A model generated the notes under the pieces. It saw only the letters and a program-made list of their open reading frames with translations. It ran no database searches and was not told the origin of the DNA. Made by a program: the position numbers and the translations under genes. From Paracoccaceae bacterium (lineage in GTDB: Bacteria > Pseudomonadota > Alphaproteobacteria > Rhodobacterales > Rhodobacteraceae), in contig JAQWIK010000098.1 in the NCBI GenBank assembly GCA_029248915.1, forward strand, positions 1-36,244: a DNA stretch of 36,244 bases. Reading direction: 5' to 3'. The stretch's first letter is position 1. Every line of letters starts with the position of its first letter. This document shows, piece after piece, positions 23,781 through 32,309 of this stretch.

Positions 23781-25436
23781 TTATTTGTCAAAGAAGGAAA
23801 ATTTCAAACTTGGACGTGGCCACAAGGGTTGCATTGCAAAACCCTTAAGCCAATCACGATGAGCCATTACAACGCCCTCTTGAGCACCAATTAACCACAT
23901 TGGATCGTCATAAAGAATTGTTTGTAGCTCTCGGTATATTGCTGATCGTTTAGCAGGGTCCAATTCGGTAGCAGCGCTGTCGATTAATTCGCCAACTTTT
24001 GCTGCATCACGATATCCATTCGCAAAGCCATGAACCTCTCCCCACTCTCCATCTGGGTGTTGATAAGCTTGCATGTAAAAGTTTGGATCAGCCGCTGGAT
24101 CCGCATTCTTTGCCCACATTGCATACTCTAACGGATTTTGGGCATGCGCATCATCAAAAACTGATTCTGCCACAGCCAGTACATTTATGCGAAAATTTGG
24201 ATTTAGCCTTTCAATTGAGTCCTTTAGAACTAAGCACATTAAAGCAAATAAATTTCCTTCCTCCGTTATTACCGAAACCGCAAAACCCTCATCCCAAACA
24301 CCTGCTTCTCGAAACAAGCGCTCTGCCTCAGCATAATTCTTTTCAGAATAAACTGGAGCATCAGCATCATGACCAAAAATCCCAATGGGAGTGTAGTGTG
24401 GGTTAAACGCTCCATAACCCGCTAGAGGACCATTTAAGAAGGCTTGGTAATCAAAAGCATGGTTGAAAGCTTGACGAATTCTTGGGTCATGGAAAAAATC
24501 TTCGGAAATAGTATCACCATCTGGCAAAGAGCCCTTTGGGATATTGAGGTTAAAACCAATATGCAGCGGCTCTAAAAGTAACCCGCCAGTGTAAATTGTT
24601 ACTCCATCTGCGCCTTCCAAATCAGCGATAAATGACGGGTCCGTCTCAATGGTGTCAAATTCACCTGCTCGTAAACCCAATACTCTAACGTCAGGATCAC
24701 CTCCAATTTCTATTCGCACATCAAGCTTGGCATTATCTCCCCAATAACTTTCATTAACCTCCAGTTGCAAATTTTCATTTCTGTTCCAAACTACAAACTT
24801 GTAAGGTCCGGTGCCAACCATGTTACCCGCCATAAATCGATTCGGGGTCTCTACCTTGACCCCGCCATTCGCTTCGACAGCATCTTGGCTTACTACAGAT
24901 GCAACCATTGAGACGACAGTTGAATTAAGGAAACTTGCAGAAGGCTCAGATAAATTAACTCTAAATGTTAGGTCATCAATAATCTCTGTTGACGCGATTA
25001 CATCACTCAAGGCGCCAGCATTACCTTCTGGGAGGTTCATCTCCATGGCTCGATCCCATGAATATTTAACATCATCAGCAGTCAGAGAAGTTCCGTCATG
25101 AAACGTAACCCCTGCTCTCAATTTAAATGTATAAGTCAGACCATCCTCAGAAATTCCACCATTTGATAAAGAAGGAATTTCCACGGCCAACGAAGGAATT
25201 AAAGCGGCGCTTGCGGGACCAATATCTAAAAGTCTATCATAAACCTGAAGAATAATGGTTTCGCCACCCTCACCAGGTTCGACCTGGGCAGGATCAAGTG
25301 TTGTTGGCTCATCATCCGCTGCATGAACTAAAAGCCCAGGGTTCTTGACCTGACCGAATACAGTAACGGGTGACAGGGCTATGGCTCCTGCAAAAAAACC
25401 ATAAGATAGGTATTTGATAAAATATTTGAAATTCAT
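23781..25436 (-). CDS. ABC importer substrate-binding protein, SBP_bac_5 (DppA/OppA-like)
   Basis: This is a periplasmic solute receptor. It has an N-terminal signal peptide (hydrophobic YLSYGFFAGAIALSPVTVFG, likely cut before Gln). The family-5 motifs follow: LDPAQVEPGEGGE, TFKLRAGVTFHDGTSLTADDVKYSWDR (in part), GTGPYKFV, and DPRIRQAFNHAFDY. The length of 551 residues is typical. I chose ATG 25436 because it follows AGGAGG by 7 bases; the frame is open to 25484 but with no comparable site. As the first gene of a six-gene operon it is expected to be the most highly expressed. A weak LacI-type operator lies about 75 bases upstream. Ligands of this family include peptides, sugars, nickel and aromatic conjugates; none is indicated here. 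Confidence 0.94.
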   Translation of the reverse strand: MNFKYFIKYLSYGFFAGAIALSPVTVFGQVKNPGLLVHAADDEPTTLDPAQVEPGEGGETIILQVYDRLLDIGPASAALIPSLAVEIPSLSNGGISEDGLTYTFKLRAGVTFHDGTSLTADDVKYSWDRAMEMNLPEGNAGALSDVIASTEIIDDLTFRVNLSEPSASFLNSTVVSMVASVVSQDAVEANGGVKVETPNRFMAGNMVGTGPYKFVVWNRNENLQLEVNESYWGDNAKLDVRIEIGGDPDVRVLGLRAGEFDTIETDPSFIADLEGADGVTIYTGGLLLEPLHIGFNLNIPKGSLPDGDTISEDFFHDPRIRQAFNHAFDYQAFLNGPLAGYGAFNPHYTPIGIFGHDADAPVYSEKNYAEAERLFREAGVWDEGFAVSVITEEGNLFALMCLVLKDSIERLNPNFRINVLAVAESVFDDAHAQNPLEYAMWAKNADPAADPNFYMQAYQHPDGEWGEVHGFANGYRDAAKVGELIDSAATELDPAKRSAIYRELQTILYDDPMWLIGAQEGVVMAHRDWLKGFAMQPLWPRPSLKFSFFDK

Positions 25437-25595
25437 AATAACCCTCCTGATGAAAGTTTTAATTTTTAAAATATACAGAATCAATTATTCAATACATAAA
25501 TTATGCAATCGTTTTCTTAAAAATACTAGAAAAAGAAAAATAAATGTTTAAACTGATAAAATATATTTTAATTATAAATTAACTGGTTGATTTAA
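25437..25595. other. Divergent intergenic region between the importer operon and a hydrolase gene
   Basis: This AT-rich 159-base region serves both directions. It holds the candidate LacI-type operator at 25503-25518 and the strong ribosome binding site of the binding-protein gene. I find no convincing -35/-10 pair for either gene. Confidence 0.5.
25503..25518. promoter_or_regulatory. Candidate weak LacI-type operator upstream of the peptide-type importer
   Basis: ATGCAATCGTTTTCTT has one perfect half (ATGCAATCG) and the central CG of the O1 pattern, but the other half is degenerate. It lies in the divergent region of two genes, about 75 bases upstream of the binding-protein start. It could be a weak site or chance. 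Confidence 0.35.
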
Positions 25596-26732
25596 ATGGT
25601 AAAATTAATTTCTGAATTACCACATAAGCCTGGCGAAAATCCATTTTTAGTTGCAAGAGGAGGTTTTTATAGACGGTGGTTGCAAATGATTAATGACTTA
25701 GACTTGTTGGAAAAAACTGTGGCAACTTTGACTTCAACACTAGACGCAAATTGGGTTCCAGCATGGAAAAAAATTGGGAAGCAGTTTGAAAGTCTTGGCG
25801 ATATTGAAGAAAAAAAAGGTAATAAAATTGAAGCTAGAGAATTGTTTTTGCAAGCAAAAACCTTTTATTCGATTGGGAGATTTCCTGCAGAGGTGTCGAC
25901 CTTAAAAGCGGAGGTAAGTCGAGACTGTGTACGAGCTTATAAAAAAGCCTCGAAACATCTTAATCCTCCAATACAAGACGTAGAAATCGATTGCGGAGGA
26001 ATCAAAATAAAAGCTCATTATAGAACACCTAAATCTGAGACTAAGGTGCCTGCAGTGCTAATTATGTGTGGCGCGGATGTTTTTAAAGAAGATCGGGGTT
26101 GGGCTGCTGATATGGCGTTGAATGAGGGAATGGCTTCTTTGGTAATGGATGCGCCTGGAACCGGTGAAAACCCATTTCCATGGGAACCAGAATCTGTAAA
26201 AGCATGGGAGGCCGCAATTGATACACTAATGGAACGTCCAGAAATTGATCCTGAACGAGTTGGGGCTTTTGGAGTTAGTAGAGGTGGCTATTCAGTTCTT
26301 CAATTAGCAGGGACTGCACCCGATAAAGTAAAAGCAGTTGTAGCAATTGCTGGTCACCCGTTTCACAATAATCCATCAAAAGAAGATTTAGACCTTATCG
26401 TTGAGACAAGAAACGAAAGAGCCCAGTTTAAATTTGGTGAAAAGGATGGGCCAACATGGGTTCCTGAGTGGTCTAAACAGAAGGAATATGAAACCTCAAA
26501 GGCCTGGTCTTTAGAATCTCTAAATCTGGTTGATAAAATGACGATGCCAATACTTTTGATAAATGGTGATACGGATGGGCTTGCCCCAATAAGTAATATA
26601 TATTTCATGCTTGAACATGGTCAGCCAGGTTTAAGAAGTGCAAAAATATACAAAAATTCCGGCCACTGTGCTTTCGAGCATAACTCAGAATGGGGCCCCG
26701 CCTCTTTTAAATGGCTGGCACATAATCTGTGA
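25596..26732 (+). CDS. Alpha/beta hydrolase of the 2,6-dihydropseudooxynicotine hydrolase type (second copy)
   Basis: At 378 residues it has a helical N-terminal region of about 125 residues, then the hydrolase core. The visible triad is Ser228 (GVSRGG), Asp327 (GDTDGLAP; Asp325 is an alternative) and His357 (NSGHCAF), with MDAPGTGENPF at 184-194. It has the same build as the protein at 9540-10616, but the sequence is quite different, so the two are diverged paralogues rather than a recent duplicate. It is divergent from the importer operon and convergent with the flavoprotein gene (6-base gap). The Shine-Dalgarno is weak. C-C or ester bond cleavage is likely; the substrate is unknown. Confidence 0.85.
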   Translation: MVKLISELPHKPGENPFLVARGGFYRRWLQMINDLDLLEKTVATLTSTLDANWVPAWKKIGKQFESLGDIEEKKGNKIEARELFLQAKTFYSIGRFPAEVSTLKAEVSRDCVRAYKKASKHLNPPIQDVEIDCGGIKIKAHYRTPKSETKVPAVLIMCGADVFKEDRGWAADMALNEGMASLVMDAPGTGENPFPWEPESVKAWEAAIDTLMERPEIDPERVGAFGVSRGGYSVLQLAGTAPDKVKAVVAIAGHPFHNNPSKEDLDLIVETRNERAQFKFGEKDGPTWVPEWSKQKEYETSKAWSLESLNLVDKMTMPILLINGDTDGLAPISNIYFMLEHGQPGLRSAKIYKNSGHCAFEHNSEWGPASFKWLAHNL

Positions 26733-26738
26733 GATAAA

Positions 26739-28316
26739 TTAAATTAGCATTGTGTTACAAGGGTCTAGACCTAAATCTTTTAGAACTACCATTGCTGCAT
26801 TGCGGCCGGGATAACCCGTAATTGAGCCACCTGGGTGAGTGGTGCCCCCAGTCTGCCATAGACCTTTTATTGGCATTTTATGTTGAGCCCAACCTGGAGC
26901 TGGTCTTTGAGCGCCAGAAAATGTAACGGACCTATCACCTCCATGGGGAGCGCCGTTTATCATGTGCATATTCCAAGACTCAATATCAACAGGCGATTTA
27001 ATTATACGATCTAGTATTACATCATTAGTAAATGATGGACAAAATTCTTGGATTTTCTCTATAAGTTTTTCAGTAAATTCAATTTTCATTTTCTCCCAGC
27101 CTTTAGGGCCAACCTTAGGCAAATCATATATAGTGTGGGTTAAAAATTTGACTGTGTGATGGCCTAAGGGCGCCCTTGATGGATCAACGAGTGTCGGGGT
27201 TGCTACAAGCAACCAAGAGATTTTTTCTGATAATTTCCCATCATAAATATCTCTTCCCGACTGCACCAGATCCTCGAACCACCCAGCATACCCCGCTGAA
27301 ACTGCTGACCTTGGCCCTCTTGGCGTTTTAAATATTGGGGGCTCTGTAGTTGCAAGATAAGTTGAGAAGAAAGGCACGCCGACGTTATAAGTATCTGCTC
27401 CAAATAGAAAGTCTTCACCCCATAGCTCTTTTGGCGCCATATTCACTAAATGCTTGATATGTATGGTCGAAATTACACCTAACTTTGCACGAAACTCTCT
27501 ACTATCAACAGCTTTAACACCGATACAGCGTCCATTATTAAGTATCAAACTATCTACCACAGTATCGTATGTAAAAATTGCGCCGTGGTCCTCAAGAAAC
27601 TTTACCAGTGAATCCGTTAATTCTCCTGAGCCGCCCTTTGGTATAGACCAGCTGTTAGACTGCCTTGGCGCAGTAATTTGGTAGGGCAATAACCCAGTAC
27701 CTGCTTGATCAATGGGTACCGCAGTTTGAAATGTCATCCAGCCCATGAAGGCCCTAATATGAGGATTTTTAAACTCACGTAGTATTATATCCTTTGCGCT
27801 CATCGCCATTCTTCTCAACCACACACCTCCACGAGGGTGATCTTTCAATAAGTCTTGCAGACTTGGTACAAATCCAATGGGACCTGACCGAGCCTTTCCT
27901 AAAAGTGGCCTTAATTCATCAAATTCTTGTATTAATCGCGTATAGCTTAGTGCATCCGCAACTGAGAACCTTTCGATTTCTTTGATTGTTTTCTCTACAT
28001 CAAGAAACATAGTTATTTGCTCACCATCCGGTAAAGCAACATGAGCGACTGGATCTGGATGAAGATAGGAAAGCCCATATTTTTCAACGATGCCTAATTC
28101 ATCCATCTTAATTAAAGGATTTTGAAGAATTAACGTATGACCAGTTGAGCAAGTATCGATTTTGTAACCCGCTCCTAAAATCTCTTCAGTTGCACAACCA
28201 CCACCTGCAATTGAACGCGCGTCCAATATCTCACAAGAATACCCAGCTTTGGAAAGGTAACATGCGGTTATCAAACTATTGTGACCCGCTCCTGCGATAA
28301 TAAAATCAGACTGCAT
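26739..28316 (-). CDS. Phytoene-dehydrogenase-like FAD-dependent oxidoreductase
   Basis: This flavoprotein of the CrtI/phytoene desaturase and RetSat superfamily has an N-terminal FAD-binding Rossmann motif (FIIAGAGHNSLITACYLSKAG) with an acidic second strand (CEILDARSIAGGGCATEE). The C-terminal FAD segment is LWQTGGTTHPGGSITGYPGRN. I start at ATG 28316 (525 residues). The frame is open to 28373, but the upstream codons would cover the operator and -10 of its own promoter. No carotenoid genes are nearby, so I infer a catabolic dehydrogenation or isomerisation. A perfect LacI-type operator sits 13 bases upstream of the start, which links it to the regulon. Confidence 0.88.
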   Translation of the reverse strand: MQSDFIIAGAGHNSLITACYLSKAGYSCEILDARSIAGGGCATEEILGAGYKIDTCSTGHTLILQNPLIKMDELGIVEKYGLSYLHPDPVAHVALPDGEQITMFLDVEKTIKEIERFSVADALSYTRLIQEFDELRPLLGKARSGPIGFVPSLQDLLKDHPRGGVWLRRMAMSAKDIILREFKNPHIRAFMGWMTFQTAVPIDQAGTGLLPYQITAPRQSNSWSIPKGGSGELTDSLVKFLEDHGAIFTYDTVVDSLILNNGRCIGVKAVDSREFRAKLGVISTIHIKHLVNMAPKELWGEDFLFGADTYNVGVPFFSTYLATTEPPIFKTPRGPRSAVSAGYAGWFEDLVQSGRDIYDGKLSEKISWLLVATPTLVDPSRAPLGHHTVKFLTHTIYDLPKVGPKGWEKMKIEFTEKLIEKIQEFCPSFTNDVILDRIIKSPVDIESWNMHMINGAPHGGDRSVTFSGAQRPAPGWAQHKMPIKGLWQTGGTTHPGGSITGYPGRNAAMVVLKDLGLDPCNTMLI

Positions 28317-28329
28317 CTTTAAATACTCT

Positions 28330-28341
28330 GCAAACGTTTGC
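28330..28341. promoter_or_regulatory. LacI-type operator at the flavoprotein gene (perfect palindrome)
   Basis: GCAAACGTTTGC is a perfect 12-bp palindrome with a central CG, the ideal form of O1 and O2. It lies between the promoter -10 and the ATG at 28316, in the same position relative to the -10 as O1 in the OsmC promoter. Confidence 0.8.
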
Positions 28342-28345
28342 TTCG

Positions 28346-28373
28346 ATATTATATCTCCACAACAATGAGTCAA
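28346..28373 (-). promoter_or_regulatory. Probable promoter of the flavoprotein gene
   Basis: On the minus strand TTGACT (28373-28368) is followed after 16 bases by TAATAT (28351-28346). TATAAT at 28353-28348 gives a better box but only a 14-base spacer. The operator begins five bases downstream. Confidence 0.55.
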
Positions 28374-28516
28374 TATAACTTCTAATATTGGAAAAGTAGG
28401 CTTCCAAAAGCAACAATAACTATTATCAGAGATTAAGGCATGGAAGACAAATATCTCTTATCAACTTCACAGCAATCCAACGAATGACAAATTCCATTAA
28501 ATTAAGAGCTTTTAAA

Positions 28517-29326
28517 TTAATTTTTAGAATTTTTAAACTCCATAACAATATGATCATTAGTGCCTTTCCCCTTTACGAGTTTGGGAAATTGATGGGACAG
28601 TCTACTGCCATGATAAAAACTTACTTTGCTGGATTTCCTATTTTGTGCGTTTTTTAACCAATCGACAATCAATGGATAGCCTGTCCTCCAAAGAGCATCA
28701 AAACCTAAATCTTCCAGACGATCTACTGTAGGAAGTATCGCCATATCTCCGATAGTATAATCTTTTCCGAACAACCACGGTCCTCCAAATCTCATGAGCA
28801 ATAACTCCATGCGTTTGAAAGACCGCTCTAATACGTTGAAGGAATTGTAAATTTCACTTTTGGGAAATCCAGTATCTTTATCAAAAGAATTATAGAACTC
28901 GATTTTTAGTGGACGCTTACTTTTTAGGTTCTCAAAGGCGTCATGGCTCATAATTTTGAATTTTTCCCGCAATCCTCCATATTGAAATGACGGTACTCGG
29001 ACCGCCGGTGCTGGCCAGACGTCTACAAAAATTAACCAAGCCCTCAATTGGCTGCATAAAAACGGGTCCTTTGGACGAAAGGTATGCTGCGTATACTTGT
29101 CTTCCAAATATTCCAGTATCGCTGTTGACTCGAAAATAGCTTTTTCATCATCTACTAAGGTCGGAACTACACCATTCGGATTAAGCTTAAGATACCATTC
29201 AGACAAATGATGATTTTCTGATGAAATTAAACATCTGTCTACCCATGGAAGTTCCTTTTCTGCGAGTAACAGTCTGACCTTAATACTGCACGTTGATTGA
29301 GAAAAGTTATATAACTCGATCGACAT
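28517..29326 (-). CDS. Glutathione S-transferase family protein
   Basis: The N-terminal thioredoxin-fold domain starts IELYNFSQSTCSIKVRLLL, with Ser11/Thr12/Cys13 at the catalytic site, and carries NPNGVVPTLV with ESTAILEYLEDKY for glutathione binding. The C-terminal helical domain has FGKDYTIGDMAILPT. Length is 269 residues. It resembles the GST at 10725-11486 in the STCS motif and the overall build, so the two are likely paralogues with related substrates. It is the last gene of the GSH unit, 27 bases after the second GST gene. Reductive dehalogenase or beta-etherase-like chemistry is conceivable but not shown. Confidence 0.9.
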   Translation of the reverse strand: MSIELYNFSQSTCSIKVRLLLAEKELPWVDRCLISSENHHLSEWYLKLNPNGVVPTLVDDEKAIFESTAILEYLEDKYTQHTFRPKDPFLCSQLRAWLIFVDVWPAPAVRVPSFQYGGLREKFKIMSHDAFENLKSKRPLKIEFYNSFDKDTGFPKSEIYNSFNVLERSFKRMELLLMRFGGPWLFGKDYTIGDMAILPTVDRLEDLGFDALWRTGYPLIVDWLKNAQNRKSSKVSFYHGSRLSHQFPKLVKGKGTNDHIVMEFKNSKN

Positions 29327-29353
29327 AATTGTTAACTTTCATAAAAAGCTGGC

Positions 29354-30157
29354 TTATTTTTCTACAGATTCCCATAAGGATTTTATTTGTTCAAAGGCCG
29401 CCTGTCCTTCCTTTTGTCTTTTCTTGGCTGTTACATCTCCCCAGTCATCTACTGCTGTTTTGTAAGCACTACGAGCTTTGATTTTATCAAACCATGCCCG
29501 TAAATGATTTAAGTTCTGCCAGAGAGGCGCCATTTGGAATGACGTCATTCTGGTTAAGTATACGACTAAGGAAATGTCAGCGATTGAGTAATCGTCACCA
29601 GATAACCAGGGAGTTAACGCAAGCTGCTTATCCATATCCTCAAATAACCTTCTAAAGGTAGTAAGAGATGGTTTTAAAAGAGGTGAATCAAGGCCTAATT
29701 CAATATTGATTTGATCATTATTTTTTCGCGTTTGATCACGCATTTTTTTGTAATAATCTTTAAGCTTCGATTTATCTGCTTCTTTGTAGATGAAACGGTT
29801 TACGATACAAACTCCTATTGTTCGGCTAGCCACATGCACCCCATCATCAATGCGACGCATCCATAGGCGCATTGTAGCCCGTTCCTGAGGAGCGGATGGA
29901 GTAAGGCATAAATGATCTGGAAATGCCTCCTCTAAATACTCGAGAATTAATGTCGATTCCGGTAGAGCAAATCCGTCATGAACTAACAACGGTATAAGAC
30001 CTTTAGGATTTAATTTATGAAATCCATCTGGTCTTTTGCTAGCATCGCCCATGGCAGTATCAACTATTACACTATTCCATTCGATTTTTTTCTCGTCCAA
30101 TCCAAGGCGTACTCTTTGTGCCGCAGTAGATCTGTCGTAATGATATAAGGTCAACAT
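29354..30157 (-). CDS. Glutathione S-transferase family protein
   Basis: This GST of 267 residues begins LTLYHYDRSTAAQRVRLGL, with Ser10/Thr11 at the catalytic position and no Cys, and has NPKGLIPLLV plus PESTLILEYLEEAF. The C-terminal domain includes LSGDDYSIADISLV. Its first domain resembles GST subfamilies with Ser or Thr catalysis, unlike its neighbour with Cys. The ATG overlaps the upstream hydroquinone-reductase stop by one base (TAATG), so the two are coupled. The substrate is unknown. Confidence 0.9.
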   Translation of the reverse strand: MLTLYHYDRSTAAQRVRLGLDEKKIEWNSVIVDTAMGDASKRPDGFHKLNPKGLIPLLVHDGFALPESTLILEYLEEAFPDHLCLTPSAPQERATMRLWMRRIDDGVHVASRTIGVCIVNRFIYKEADKSKLKDYYKKMRDQTRKNNDQINIELGLDSPLLKPSLTTFRRLFEDMDKQLALTPWLSGDDYSIADISLVVYLTRMTSFQMAPLWQNLNHLRAWFDKIKARSAYKTAVDDWGDVTAKKRQKEGQAAFEQIKSLWESVEK

Positions 30158-31116
30158 TATATTTTTTTTCCGTTGCTATTTACCAAAAGCTTTTTCAGGC
30201 CAACAGGAATTATACCATAAGGATTAATTCTTAAATGAGACAAGTAGTAATGGTCAATAATGTGATCCTCAAATACAGTAGTCTTTACCTTAGGAAAATC
30301 TAAAAGCCGATACAGGTATTTGGAAATATTTTTATAACTTTCCAATTTTCTCAAATTACATTTGAAATGGTAGTAGTAGACTGTATCAAATCGAACCAAA
30401 GTTGTGAACAAACGCCAGTCACACTCACAAACCCTATCACCTAGTAAATAATCAGATTGGGCTAATATATCTTCCAATTTATCTAACGTTTGAAATAGAA
30501 GTTTCACACTATTGTCATACGCAGTTTGACTAGTTGCAAAGCCAACACGGTAAACACCATTGTTAAGTCCTTTATACACAAAACCATTCATTTGATCAAT
30601 TTCTGTGAGAGGATAACCTCCGAACATTTGGCCAGATCTTTGTCCATTTAATTCGCAAAAAGGACCATCAAGCATTCTAATAATCTCAGATGACTCGTTA
30701 TTTACTATAGTTTGCGTTTTTTTATCCCATAAAGTAGGTACGGTCACTTTTCCAGTAAACTCATGGTCAATAGAAAGGTACAGGTCTCTTAGGAAATCTA
30801 TATCTAGACCAGTATCATTGGACACATCTTTGAAATTTTCAAAAGTCCAGCCATTCGGATAACTGATTGGGTTAACGACCGAAATATCTATGATTTTTTC
30901 TAGATTTAAAATTGCTCGATATAGTAAGGTTCTATGCGCCCAAGGGCATGCATGGGATACAATAAGGTTATATCTATCTTTTTCAGCAGGAAACTTTCCA
31001 GAGTTTGGGGCAGTAATGAAATCTCTGTAAGGTGACTCTGCCCTTATAAAGCTACCGTCTGGAGCAGTTGTCCCTTTTGCATCAGGATCCCAACTGCCAT
31101 TTATCAACATAGCCAT
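30157..31116 (-). CDS. Glutathionyl-hydroquinone reductase-like protein (YqjG/PcpF/ECM4 family)
   Basis: This omega/xi-class GST, at 319 residues, is near the normal length of the family that reduces glutathionyl-hydroquinones back to hydroquinone and GSSG. The signature is LIVSHACPWAHRTLLYRA with the catalytic Cys57. IVNNESSEIIRML near the middle and the C-terminal ISKYLYRLLDFPKVK and DHYYLSHLRINPYGIIPVG segments match the family. The start is ATG 31116, or ATG 31110 two codons in. It lies immediately downstream of a terminator, so it may have its own promoter, which I cannot identify. Its presence suggests quinone or hydroquinone intermediates conjugated with glutathione. Confidence 0.92.
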   Translation of the reverse strand: MAMLINGSWDPDAKGTTAPDGSFIRAESPYRDFITAPNSGKFPAEKDRYNLIVSHACPWAHRTLLYRAILNLEKIIDISVVNPISYPNGWTFENFKDVSNDTGLDIDFLRDLYLSIDHEFTGKVTVPTLWDKKTQTIVNNESSEIIRMLDGPFCELNGQRSGQMFGGYPLTEIDQMNGFVYKGLNNGVYRVGFATSQTAYDNSVKLLFQTLDKLEDILAQSDYLLGDRVCECDWRLFTTLVRFDTVYYYHFKCNLRKLESYKNISKYLYRLLDFPKVKTTVFEDHIIDHYYLSHLRINPYGIIPVGLKKLLVNSNGKKI

Positions 31117-31159
31117 AATTATACTTTCAATATTGAATTCGAAATGTACAAAGAAAGAA

Positions 31160-31189
31160 AATCGGGGTCAAACTACTTTGACCCCGATT
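31160..31189 (-). terminator. Rho-independent terminator of the NMT1-type ABC operon
   Basis: AATCGGGGTCAAA and TTTGACCCCGATT form a perfect 13-bp stem with a 4-base loop. On the minus-strand transcript it is followed by TTTTCTTTCTTT (with one further T from the stem). It starts 20 bases after the binding-protein stop. Confidence 0.9.
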
Positions 31190-31208
31190 ATTAGAAGTGA
31201 AGTTAATC

Positions 31209-32273
31209 TTAAGCAGGCCTACGTGGAATACCCAGTGCATCTTGAGCTGCATGTAAGAAGCGCAGGTCGACTGCATCGCGCCAATCAAAATCTGATGGAA
31301 CTTGACCCAAGTCCCTAACCCCTTGAGCAAAGCTGTCCATCGATGCTTCTGTAAAACCACCATCTTTACAAATCTGGTTCAATTCAGTTTCGTATTGGGC
31401 CTCAAACTCAGGTGGAATATCAAAACCTTTAGACCGCATTTCAGCATATGCTGACTCCTTGTTAGCTGGATCGTGCAACCACTGACGTGCTTTCAACTCA
31501 GCATATTGCCATGCATATAATGCATCTTCATTCTTTGCACCCCACTCCATGTTGGTGATGAAGCCTTCTTGTGGCACTTCTTTAATATTGGCAGATATAA
31601 ATTTTCCGCCATTGTCAGTTAAACCTTTTTCATGACGCGGAAACACTGATCCACCCTGTAAAACGCCAGCTATGATAGCTTTCATCCGTCCATCTGACCC
31701 ACCTTTCATAGGAACCATTTCTACATCACTATCTGGGTTTATACCGTTCTCTTTTAAAATTTCACGTTGGATCCATGTGTTTCTTCCACCCAGTCCTCCA
31801 CCTGATATTTTACCGCCTTTGAGGTCATCAAAGGTATCAATTCCTTCACCAACCCCCATTATCCACCATTCTTTATCACGATACACACTCAATAGTTTTA
31901 GTGGTGCACCACTAGCAGCTGCAGACCCAAATAATACATCGACATCAGAATGAGCAATGTCCAAACTTCCACCAATCAAGCCTGGAAAGTAAGTATCTGT
32001 AAGATAAAACTCTATTTCATCTATGCCCGCAGTTTCATAAAAGCCTTTAAACTGCGCCAGTCTCCACGACCATTGAGCTGCATAATTTGGGTTCCAGTCC
32101 GCCATACGAATTTTACTTACATTAGATTGAACCGCCGCTGAATCCATAGCAAATGCGCCCTTGAAAGGTAACGCGGACGCCCCAATCGCCATTCCTAGCG
32201 CACCCATAGAACCTGAAAGTAAGACCTCTCTTCTGGGTAATAGAATCTGTGTTTTTTGTCGTTTTAGTGCCAT
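31209..32273 (-). CDS. NMT1/THI5-like ABC substrate-binding protein (nitrate/sulfonate/taurine type)
   Basis: This periplasmic binding protein has a twin-arginine signal (RREVLLSG followed by a hydrophobic stretch and AFA cleavage site near residue 42), so it is probably Tat-exported. The 354-residue mature fold shows the SsuA/NMT1-like pattern: DWNPNYAAQWSW, AHSDVDVLFG, GGGLGGRNTWIQREILKENG and MKGGSDGRMKAIIAGVLQGG. Many NMT1-type binders accept sulfonates, pyrimidine precursors or aromatics. ATG 32273 has GGGAGG upstream. It is the last gene of its operon, followed by a strong terminator. The substrate cannot be assigned. Confidence 0.92.
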   Translation of the reverse strand: MALKRQKTQILLPRREVLLSGSMGALGMAIGASALPFKGAFAMDSAAVQSNVSKIRMADWNPNYAAQWSWRLAQFKGFYETAGIDEIEFYLTDTYFPGLIGGSLDIAHSDVDVLFGSAAASGAPLKLLSVYRDKEWWIMGVGEGIDTFDDLKGGKISGGGLGGRNTWIQREILKENGINPDSDVEMVPMKGGSDGRMKAIIAGVLQGGSVFPRHEKGLTDNGGKFISANIKEVPQEGFITNMEWGAKNEDALYAWQYAELKARQWLHDPANKESAYAEMRSKGFDIPPEFEAQYETELNQICKDGGFTEASMDSFAQGVRDLGQVPSDFDWRDAVDLRFLHAAQDALGIPRRPA

Positions 32274-32309
32274 TTTTTCCTCCCTTTGGAATTGTGAATT
32301 AAACTCACT

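Noticed and set aside
26739-28316. Carotenoid biosynthesis enzyme
   Set aside because: No other carotenoid gene is present and the operator links it to the catabolic regulon.
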